A stretch of 11,124 bases of DNA, taken from NCBI GenBank assembly GCA_027310735.1, contig DAIDAH010000075.1, positions 1 through 11,124 on the forward strand. Direction: 5' to 3'. The position numbers and the translations under genes were made by a program. This stretch comes from Methylotenera sp. (GTDB taxonomy: Bacteria > Pseudomonadota > Gammaproteobacteria > Burkholderiales > Methylophilaceae). This document shows, piece by piece, positions 6,117 through 11,124 of this stretch (its first letter is position 1; each line of letters starts with the position of its first letter). A model generated the notes under the pieces. The model ran no database searches. It saw only the letters and a program-made list of their open reading frames with translations, and was not told the origin of the DNA.

Positions 6117-8339
6117 TTAGATTGGCGTTAGTTTCGCAAACTCCATTGCCAGCCATTTCATGCCTTCACGCCCAAAGTTTACTTGTACACGCATGTCGTT
6201 TACGTTGCCTTCATAGCTCACAACCACGCCATTGCCAAATTTCGTATGCGCCACTTGCTGGCCTATTTTCCAAGGCATGGCATTTTTAGTCGTTGTGTTT
6301 GGTGCCGCAGCGCTATAGTTTGTTATGTTGCTGCTGTAATTTTTCGCGACAGGCTTGCTGTTTAGATGCTTCAGTAGCCCTTCAGGAATCTCATCTAAAA
6401 AGCGCGATGGAATACCGTAGCGTACTTTGCCATGCAGCATGCGGCTTTGTGCGTGACTTAAATATAAACGTTGCCGTGCGCGTGTAACAGCCACGTACAT
6501 GAGGCGGCGCTCTTCTTCAATGCCATTGTTTTCAAATAGGCTTTGTTCGTGCGGACATAATCCTTCTTCAAGGCCGCTAATGAATACTGCTTTAAACTCC
6601 AAGCCTTTAGAGGCGTGCACAGTCATGAGTTGCAAAGCTTCTTTGCCTACGTCCGCCTGATGCTCTCCGGCCTCTAGACTGGCATGGCTTAAGAACTGCG
6701 TCAGTAAATCCTGTTCGGTTTCGCCATCTACATTGTTGTGGTTGCCGAAATCTTGATTGGTAAATGCAACCGCCGCGGTGACCAACTCTTTCAAGTTCTC
6801 GATGCGGTCTTCACCTTCTTTGTCATTTTCATAATGCAAGGTTAAGCCAGACATGGAAATGGCTAATTCAGTCAGTTCAGATAAGCTAATGCCATAGGCG
6901 TTGTCTACCATGTGCCTAATAAGTGCGACAAAACCTTCAATGCCTTTGCCGCCTAACTTGCCATTGCCAACTTTATTAATCGCGGCTTGCCATAAGCTGC
7001 AATTTTCCGCGCGGGCAGACTCTTGCAGTTGCTCCAAGCTACGCGCACCGATGCCACGTGCCGGGAAGTTAATCACGCGCAACAGTGCTGTATTGTCATT
7101 CGCGTTGGCGATTAAGCGCATATAAGCCAACGCATGCTTGATTTCTGCACGTTCAAAAAAGCGTAAGCCGCCATATACGCGGTAAGGTAAATTGGCTGAG
7201 AATAGTGCGTGCTCCAATATGCGCGATTGTGCATTGGAGCGGTAGAGCAGGGCGATGTCACCTAATGACGTGCCTTCGCAGTGCAGCATTTTGATTTCGT
7301 CGACAATAAATTGCGCTTCGTCGCTGTCGTTATAAGCATCGTACACGCGGACAGGCTCACCAGCGCCTGCGGAAGTCCATAGGTTCTTACCTAAGCGATT
7401 GGTGTTGTGCGAAATGATGGCATTCGCAGCATCCAGAATATTGCTGTGCGAACGATAGTTTTCTTCAAGCTTAACAATATGTTGAATATTGAAGTCTTTT
7501 TCAAAGTCGCGCATATTGCCGACGCGCGCACCTCTAAAGCCATAAATGGACTGGTCATCATCGCCCACGGCAAACATGCAGTTGTACTGCGCTTCATCAC
7601 CTTGACCGGTAAGCAACTTTAGCCACAAGTATTGCAAGCGATTGGTATCCTGAAACTCGTCCACCAGTATGTATTTGAAACGGCTTTGATAGTGGTGGCG
7701 CACGTTGGCATCACGTTGCAGCAGCTCATAGCAGCGCAATAACAACTCGGCAAAGTCGGCTACGCCATCGCGCTGACATTGCTTGTCGTATTCTTCAAAA
7801 ATTTCGCGCATCTTGAGTGAGTGTGGGTCGTAAGCATCCACCGCATGCGCACGCAAGCCTTCATCTTTGCAGCCGTTGATAAAATTCTGTACTTGTTTCG
7901 GTGGAAACTTTTCGTCATCCACATTCATCAGCTTCATCAAGCGTTTAATCACAGACAATTGGTCTGCAATATCCAGAATTTGAAAGCTCGCCGGCAAGCC
8001 AGCTTCGCGATGATGTGCTCGTAGTAATCGGTTACAAAGCCCGTGGAATGTGCCTACCCACATGCCGCGGGTATTGATGGGCAGCGATGCAGTGATGCGT
8101 GTGAGCATCTCTTTTGCTGCTTTATTGGTAAACGTCACTGCTAATAAACCTGTCGGTGACACTTGCCCGGTTTGAATCAACCATGCAATACGCGCCGTAA
8201 GCACCCGCGTTTTCCCGCTGCCTGCGCCAGCCAATATCAATGCGGATTGATGTGGTAAGGTCACGGCCTCAAGCTGTTTGTCGTTCAAGCCAGCTAATAG
8301 TGGGTCTTGTGTCGCGGTGTTTAAGTTTTGCGTAGTCAT
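6117..8339 (-). CDS. uvrD: ATP-dependent 3'-5' DNA helicase UvrD/PcrA type
   Basis: This superfamily 1A helicase unwinds DNA in nucleotide excision and mismatch repair and strips proteins from DNA. From ATG 8339 it is 740 aa (E. coli UvrD is 720). It starts in the Q-motif region LNDKQLEAV (18-26), then Walker A AGAGSGKT (37-44, Lys43), motif Ia TFTNKAA (69-75), Walker B DEFQD (227-231), motif III GDDDQSIYGFRGA (259-271) and motif IV ENYRS (293-297). Toward the C-terminus come TVHASKGLEFKAV (motif V), EEERRLMYVAVTRAR (motif VI) and a Tudor-like end, VAHTKFGNGVVVSYEG...VNF, typical of UvrD/PcrA. The frame is open upstream to a TTG at 8435, but those 32 codons are not family-like. ATG 8339 sits 7 bp after an extended -10 and fits the family N-terminus. 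All catalytic motifs are intact. A separate Rep helicase is less likely given the C-terminal domain. Confidence 0.95.
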   Translation of the reverse strand: MTTQNLNTATQDPLLAGLNDKQLEAVTLPHQSALILAGAGSGKTRVLTARIAWLIQTGQVSPTGLLAVTFTNKAAKEMLTRITASLPINTRGMWVGTFHGLCNRLLRAHHREAGLPASFQILDIADQLSVIKRLMKLMNVDDEKFPPKQVQNFINGCKDEGLRAHAVDAYDPHSLKMREIFEEYDKQCQRDGVADFAELLLRCYELLQRDANVRHHYQSRFKYILVDEFQDTNRLQYLWLKLLTGQGDEAQYNCMFAVGDDDQSIYGFRGARVGNMRDFEKDFNIQHIVKLEENYRSHSNILDAANAIISHNTNRLGKNLWTSAGAGEPVRVYDAYNDSDEAQFIVDEIKMLHCEGTSLGDIALLYRSNAQSRILEHALFSANLPYRVYGGLRFFERAEIKHALAYMRLIANANDNTALLRVINFPARGIGARSLEQLQESARAENCSLWQAAINKVGNGKLGGKGIEGFVALIRHMVDNAYGISLSELTELAISMSGLTLHYENDKEGEDRIENLKELVTAAVAFTNQDFGNHNNVDGETEQDLLTQFLSHASLEAGEHQADVGKEALQLMTVHASKGLEFKAVFISGLEEGLCPHEQSLFENNGIEEERRLMYVAVTRARQRLYLSHAQSRMLHGKVRYGIPSRFLDEIPEGLLKHLNSKPVAKNYSSNITNYSAAAPNTTTKNAMPWKIGQQVAHTKFGNGVVVSYEGNVNDMRVQVNFGREGMKWLAMEFAKLTPI

Positions 8340-8346
8340 GGCGGCT

Positions 8347-8355
8347 ATTTTAGCA
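8347..8355 (-). promoter_or_regulatory. extended -10 promoter element of uvrD
   Basis: On the minus strand TGCTAAAAT is an extended -10 (TGnTATAAT type, 5 of 6 in the hexamer), ending 7 bp before the uvrD ATG. Transcription would begin at or one base before the ATG, predicting a leaderless message, and no Shine-Dalgarno sequence is present. No convincing -35 is seen, and extended -10 promoters can dispense with one. Confidence 0.45.
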
Positions 8356-8455
8356 CGACTAATTGGTGGGTTTTTGAGTGCTTTGCTGACGATGTTACGC
8401 AAGAAGAAATTACATTTAGGTGGAACTAAATCCAAATTTGAGTAGTCTTATTTTC

Positions 8456-8561
8456 AGATAACGAAAGTTGTCTTTCCGCTTCTTTCCTCCCTGAGCGGAA
8501 GCCTTAGACTATGAGGCATTTTTGACCCCGATCTCTTCCCCTTGATTGGGGTCTTTTTTTT
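8456..8561 (+). ncRNA. candidate small RNA with four stem-loops
   Basis: Four hairpins follow each other on the plus strand. SL1 (8456-8473) is a 7-bp stem closed by a GAAA tetraloop. SL2 pairs 8474-8480 with 8494-8500 (TTCCGCT/AGCGGAA) around a 13-nt C/U-rich loop that includes TTTCCTCCC. SL3 pairs 8501-8506 with 8512-8517. SL4 (8524-8553) is a 10-bp terminator stem followed by T8. SL1, SL2 and SL3 abut without a gap, as in structured RNAs. Neighbouring genes are both on the minus strand, so this plus-oriented terminator serves neither. No plus-strand ORF lies inside. The C/U-rich loop could pair with Shine-Dalgarno sequences, as in known anti-SD trans-acting sRNAs. The 5' end and promoter are uncertain, and I cannot match it to a named family. 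Confidence 0.65.
8524..8561 (+). terminator. strong intrinsic terminator of the candidate sRNA
   Basis: Arms GACCCCGATC (8524-8533) and GATTGGGGTC (8544-8553) form a 10-bp stem with one G-T pair and a pyrimidine-rich loop, followed directly by eight T (8554-8561). On the minus strand no T-run follows the stem, so it acts on plus-strand transcription only. Confidence 0.85.
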
Positions 8562-8610
8562 GTTCATCCTTTTGTCTTATCCGTGACATGGTGCATCGCA
8601 CAGATGTACT

Positions 8611-9402
8611 TTACATGCTGATTGGTATTTCGCTCGCAAGAAAATTCTCTACCACTTCTATAAATGCTTGCGGTTGTTCTGCGTGTACCCAGTGTCCTGT
8701 TGGCAAGCTGGTAAATTCTGCATTTGTGAAAAGGGTTTTAATCTGTTCAATGTCTGCATCTTGCACGTAATCACTCTGTTCCCCACGGATAAATAGGCAA
8801 GGCTTTTCATTCTGTGCATTTTCACATACCGCTTGTTGCAGGAGAGGATAATTGGTTTTGAGCGCGGCTAGGTTAATGCGCCACGTTAAACCATTTTCGG
8901 ACTGATTGATGCCTGACTTAATTAAGTTCATGAGTAAAAACTGGCGCACCATGACTTCGGGAATAGCGCTACTCAAAGCCTTGTCCACCTCAGTGCGGCT
9001 ACGTAAAGTTTTGAGTTCAACTGCCATCATCGCGTCAATCAAATGCGTGTGCGCATCGGCATAAGCCCGCATAGCAATGTCTACAACAATCAATTTTTCC
9101 ATCCGATTAGGGAAGCGCGTAGCAAACTGCATCGCCACTTTTCCGCCTAGCGAATGGCCTAGCAAATAGATGCGATCTAAGCTGAGCGCGTCGCACAACT
9201 CAAGCAGATCATCCGCCATATCCGTATAGCTTTGCGATTCATTATGAGGTGATCTGCCATGGTTGCGTAAATCCACACTAATCACTTGGTAGTTTTTTGA
9301 GAAGTGTTTGGCTACCGAGCCCCAGTTATCGGCAGAGCCAAATAAACCGTGAAGCAAAATAAGCGGTTGGCCTTGACCGAGGGTTTGGTGATGTAATTGC
9401 AT
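8611..9402 (-). CDS. alpha/beta hydrolase, YbfF-like esterase family
   Basis: This 263-aa serine hydrolase has the alpha/beta fold. It has the oxyanion-hole HG (18-19) in LILLHGLFGSADNW, then SVDLRNHGRSPH (42-53). The nucleophile elbow is GHSLGGK with Ser84, a C-terminal Asp candidate is Asp211 (RGEQSDYV), and the catalytic His237 lies in GHWVHAEQP. This motif set and the length match the bacterial YbfF / ABHD11-like esterases, which cleave small acyl or thioesters. The natural substrate cannot be told from sequence. No signal peptide is seen, so it is probably cytosolic. There is no Shine-Dalgarno sequence; a perfect TATAAT lies 6 bp before the ATG. It lies 86 bp downstream of the FklB-like gene on the same strand but has its own promoter. 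Confidence 0.92.
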   Translation of the reverse strand: MQLHHQTLGQGQPLILLHGLFGSADNWGSVAKHFSKNYQVISVDLRNHGRSPHNESQSYTDMADDLLELCDALSLDRIYLLGHSLGGKVAMQFATRFPNRMEKLIVVDIAMRAYADAHTHLIDAMMAVELKTLRSRTEVDKALSSAIPEVMVRQFLLMNLIKSGINQSENGLTWRINLAALKTNYPLLQQAVCENAQNEKPCLFIRGEQSDYVQDADIEQIKTLFTNAEFTSLPTGHWVHAEQPQAFIEVVENFLASEIPISM

Positions 9403-9408
9403 GGTGGG

Positions 9409-9436
9409 ATTATAATGGATGCAAGTGTGATGTCTG
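9409..9436 (-). promoter_or_regulatory. promoter of the alpha/beta hydrolase gene
   Basis: The minus strand shows a consensus -10 TATAAT (9414-9409) with CAGACA (9436-9431, 4 of 6 to TTGACA) 16 bp upstream. The expected start point, about 7 bp past the -10, falls on the A of the ATG at 9402, which predicts a leaderless mRNA. Confidence 0.6.
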
Positions 9437-9440
9437 CGCT

Positions 9441-9477
9441 ACAGGGCAGGGTGGTTATCTTGGATACCCCGCCCTGT
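9441..9477 (-). terminator. GC-rich hairpin after fklB-like gene
   Basis: ACAGGGC (9441-9447) pairs with GCCCTGT (9471-9477), then one mismatch, then GGGT (9449-9452) with ACCC (9466-9469), loop 13 nt. It begins 11 bp after the isomerase stop codon, where a terminator is expected. No T-run follows on the minus strand, so termination may be weak or Rho-aided. Confidence 0.45.
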
Positions 9478-9488
9478 AAGTGCTAGCC

Positions 9489-10115
9489 TTACTCGATGCC
9501 TAGTAACTCAACTTCAAATATTAACGTTGCATCTGCACCAATGGCTGGGCCACTGCCGTTAGCGCCATAAGCTAATTGTGATGGAATGACCAACTCAAAC
9601 TTGCTCCCTACTTGCATTAACTGCAAACCTTCAACCCAACCAGCAATCACGCCAGTCACAGGGAAAACGATAGGCTCACCACGGTCATAAGAGCTGTCAA
9701 ACACCGTACCATCAATCAGCGTGCCTCTGTAATGCACTTTTACCTTATCACTTTTGCTTGGTTTTGCGCCATCGCCAGCTACCAGTGATTTATATTGCAG
9801 GCCGCTATCTGTGGTGATTACACCTTCTTTTTTGCTGTTTTCTGCTAAGTATGCAGCGCCCTCAGCCTTGTTCTTTGCAGACTGTTCTGCTTGAGCCGCC
9901 ATTTGTTTTTCTTGGCTCTCTTTTTGCACTTGTTCAACCGTGCTTCTTTTTTCTGCATCAGTTAAACGTGATGGTTTGTCTGCCATTACATCGCTCACAG
10001 CCAGTGCGACCGCTTCTGCATCTAGTTCCAGCCCGTCATTTTTAAGCTGATGCGCCATGTTTTCACCCACGATATAACTTAAGCGTTGGGTTAAAGTGTT
10101 TAATGCAGTTGTCAT
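9489..10115 (-). CDS. FKBP-type peptidyl-prolyl isomerase, FklB/Mip-like
   Basis: The protein catalyses cis-trans isomerisation of X-Pro bonds and assists folding. From ATG 10115 it is 208 aa, the size of cytosolic FklB (206). Residues 1 to about 98 form the FKBP_N dimerisation part (LSYIVGENMAHQL, then a long charged Lys/Glu/Ala-rich helix about 55-90). The FKBP_C domain (about 100-207) has the VHYRGTLIDGTVFDSSYDRGEP block with Tyr129 and Asp140, VIAGWVEGL with Trp160, IPSQLAYG with Tyr183 and the final TLIFEVELLGIE. No signal peptide is seen, unlike periplasmic FkpA or Mip. The frame opens further to an ATG at 10178, but that 21-residue extension is not family-like and would begin right at the predicted transcription start. 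Neither start has a good Shine-Dalgarno sequence. Confidence 0.93.
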   Translation of the reverse strand: MTTALNTLTQRLSYIVGENMAHQLKNDGLELDAEAVALAVSDVMADKPSRLTDAEKRSTVEQVQKESQEKQMAAQAEQSAKNKAEGAAYLAENSKKEGVITTDSGLQYKSLVAGDGAKPSKSDKVKVHYRGTLIDGTVFDSSYDRGEPIVFPVTGVIAGWVEGLQLMQVGSKFELVIPSQLAYGANGSGPAIGADATLIFEVELLGIE

Positions 10116-10186
10116 TGTGTGTTGTTCTTTCGTTGTTTGAGGAGGATGTTTTTTTAATGCGAGTGATGCAAGCGGCATAACCTGTA

Positions 10187-10215
10187 ATTATGACGGAGAA
10201 TGATTGATAAAACAA
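10187..10215 (-). promoter_or_regulatory. promoter of the FklB-like gene
   Basis: On the minus strand TTGTTT (10215-10210) and CATAAT (10192-10187, 5 of 6) are separated by exactly 17 bp. Transcription would begin near 10180, giving about a 65-nt leader for the start at 10115, or almost none for the alternative ATG at 10178. Confidence 0.5.
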
Positions 10216-10237
10216 AATCAGCTTGAGTGGAGTTGGT

Positions 10238-10271
10238 TTGGCTACAGCCAATGTGCAAGGTTTTTTTGCAC
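10238..10271. repeat. two tandem small inverted repeats
   Basis: TTGGC/GCCAA (10238-10242 with 10247-10251, loop TACA) is followed after one base by GTGCAA/TTGCAC (10253-10258 with 10266-10271, loop GGTTTTT). They lie about 30 bp past the stop of the helicase remnant and mark the point where base composition turns AT-rich. No T-run follows on the minus strand, so they are not a classical terminator. Confidence 0.4.
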
Positions 10272-10302
10272 TAACTCAATTGTGGGTCATACTTGTTGTA
10301 AT

Positions 10303-11051
10303 CTAACCTTTCAAGACAGATACACATCTATCCAGTATTTCACTATTATTAATTATTACAATGTTCAATTTTTTTCTAGTGCGCGTTATATTTTGGAAGA
10401 GCATTTTAGCTGCATCATAATACGTGCTACCTCTATATTTCAATTCGCCATTCTCGTCATAATAAAAGAAGTTATCTAAAGTTATAACTACGTTATCAAA
10501 CTCTTGACCAATAATTCCATGAGATGTTTTATGAGAAAAATCTGAATATTTCTTGTGATGTTCATTGTCATATTGCGAAGGAGTAAAGCGAAGAATCTCC
10601 CATTCTTGATTGTCTAGTGTTCCAAGATAATCTTTTGCATCTTCAATATTGTTGAAATAATTTAACTGAATATTATCTTTACTTAGTTGTTTTGTATCGC
10701 TTTTTCTATAGAAAAGTGCTTTCATAAATAATGCGATTTCTTTGTTTGTTCGTATCTTTTCCGTTAATTTGTGTGTGACAATTGAGCTTATATTATTGAT
10801 GCAATCATCTATATTTCTTTTTTCTTCCCATGAAGCTAAAGTTTGCGATTTATCATATGAAAATATGCACTTTCCATTAGCTGATTGGATTTTTTCAACT
10901 ATTTTGTTTAGCTGGTCGGATTGAATTCTTTGTGCTTCGTCAATGATAACTAAATCATAATCAGATAGTTCATGCGTGTAATAATATTTAATTGAAGTGA
11001 CCTGCCCCCAATAACACTACCACCAGATTCTGAAAAAAGTCCGTTTAAAAA
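10303..11051 (-). pseudogene. truncated, frameshifted DUF2075/Schlafen-g3-like helicase
   Basis: This is the C-terminal part of a superfamily 1-like DNA/RNA helicase. The frame ending at TAG 10303-10305 is open to 11016. It contains the Walker B DYDLVIIDEAQRI (about 10924-10962), LTEKIRTNKEIALFMK, SHGIIGQEFDNVVITLD (motif V-like) and FQNITRTRKKLNIVII (motif VI-like, Arg finger region). The nearest in-frame ATG (10725) lies after Walker B and is not a real start. Upstream of a run of five G (minus strand, 11009-11005) the protein pattern continues in another frame as FLNGLFSESGGSVIGG; one extra G would join it to QVTSIKYYYTHEL. A TGA at 11054-11052 then stops that frame too, and no Walker A is present. 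The region is clearly AT-rich compared with polA or uvrD, suggesting transfer. A sequencing error in the G run is possible. Confidence 0.7.
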
Positions 11052-11124
11052 TCATATTACTTGCCTTAGTTTCTGCGCATAGATTGCAGGTGGGATTCGC
11101 CCACAACTACTATGCGGTCTAACT
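11052..11124. other. unassigned edge sequence with nested inverted repeat
   Basis: Recognisable helicase coding stops at about 11051. Beyond it, CGCATAG (11076-11082) and CTATGCG (11110-11116) pair perfectly around an inner GTGGG/CCCAC stem (11090-11094 with 11100-11104, loop ATTCG), with unpaired flanks of 7 and 5 nt. GTCTAAC at 11117-11123 follows directly. No gene can be assigned. It could be the end of a mobile element, part of a recombination site or a structured RNA cut by the edge. Confidence 0.4.

Noticed and set aside
8340..8435. A 32-codon N-terminal extension of uvrD starting at TTG 8435
   Set aside because: TTG start without a ribosome site, sequence unlike UvrD N-termini, and it would run through the extended -10 element; ATG 8339 fits the family.
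8456..8561. 6S RNA (ssrS) because of a GAAGCCTTA-like string
   Set aside because: The element is about 106 nt with a terminator and lacks the long central-bubble rod of 6S RNA; the string match is short.
10116..10178. A 21-residue N-terminal extension of the FklB-like protein
   Set aside because: Its ATG falls at the predicted transcription start, it is not a signal peptide, and the start at 10115 gives the family's usual MTT... N-terminus and length. Not fully excluded.
10303..10725. A stand-alone 140-aa protein starting at ATG 10725
   Set aside because: The frame is open far upstream and carries helicase motifs including Walker B, so this is the C-terminal part of a larger broken gene.
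11086..11108. T-arm of a tRNA or tmRNA (GGATTCGCCC)
   Set aside because: The stem has a 5-nt rather than 7-nt loop and no acceptor or anticodon arms can be found around it.
11015..11122. Short plus-strand frame ending TAA at 11120-11122 as the tail of a transposase
   Set aside because: Only 35 codons, no start and no transposase motif; its first part is antisense to the helicase remnant.
1..11124. CRISPR array, prophage or complete insertion sequence
   Set aside because: No regularly spaced direct repeats, phage genes, transposase or integrase are visible.

Overview
The window reads as ordinary chromosome of a Gram-negative proteobacterium. It is most likely a betaproteobacterium, with a methylotroph-like (Methylophilaceae-type) member as my best guess. 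That guess rests on the polA / LOG-family / DUF2782 / thrB / BPSS1780-type membrane protein / uvrD neighbourhood, the type II (APH-fold) ThrB, and moderate GC. It is an inference from gene content, not a species identification.

Layout. Positions 1-2577 (minus) hold polA, cut off at the left edge before its last ~80 codons. Divergent from it are a LOG-type Rossmann protein (2729-3457), a small secreted DUF2782 protein (3545-3904) and an intrinsic terminator (3944-3973). Then come homoserine kinase thrB (4035-4997) and, 3 bp further, a multi-pass membrane protein (5001-5783), which probably form one transcript. The remaining genes lie on the minus strand: a 44-codon Cys/Met-rich membrane microprotein (5884-6018), uvrD (6117-8339), an alpha/beta hydrolase (8611-9402) and an FklB-like peptidyl-prolyl isomerase (9489-10115). 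The right end (about 10300-11124) is visibly more AT-rich. It carries a broken, horizontally acquired-looking helicase fragment and then sequence with nested inverted repeats at the window edge.

Function. polA and uvrD are the repair polymerase and helicase that cooperate in nucleotide excision repair, but they are far apart and on separate transcripts here. thrB belongs to threonine biosynthesis. The others are housekeeping or unknown. No defence system or complete mobile element is visible. The helicase remnant suggests that an accessory island begins at the right edge.

Most interesting items: (1) a probable unannotated plus-strand small RNA at about 8456-8561, between uvrD and the hydrolase. 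It has four back-to-back stem-loops, one with a GAAA tetraloop and one with a C/U-rich loop containing an anti-Shine-Dalgarno CCUCC, and it ends in a strong T8 terminator. (2) The 44-aa Cys/Met/His-rich membrane microprotein with a structured leader. (3) Promoter -10 boxes placed 6-7 bp before the ATG of uvrD and the hydrolase, which predict leaderless mRNAs. (4) The frameshifted helicase and its odd junction.
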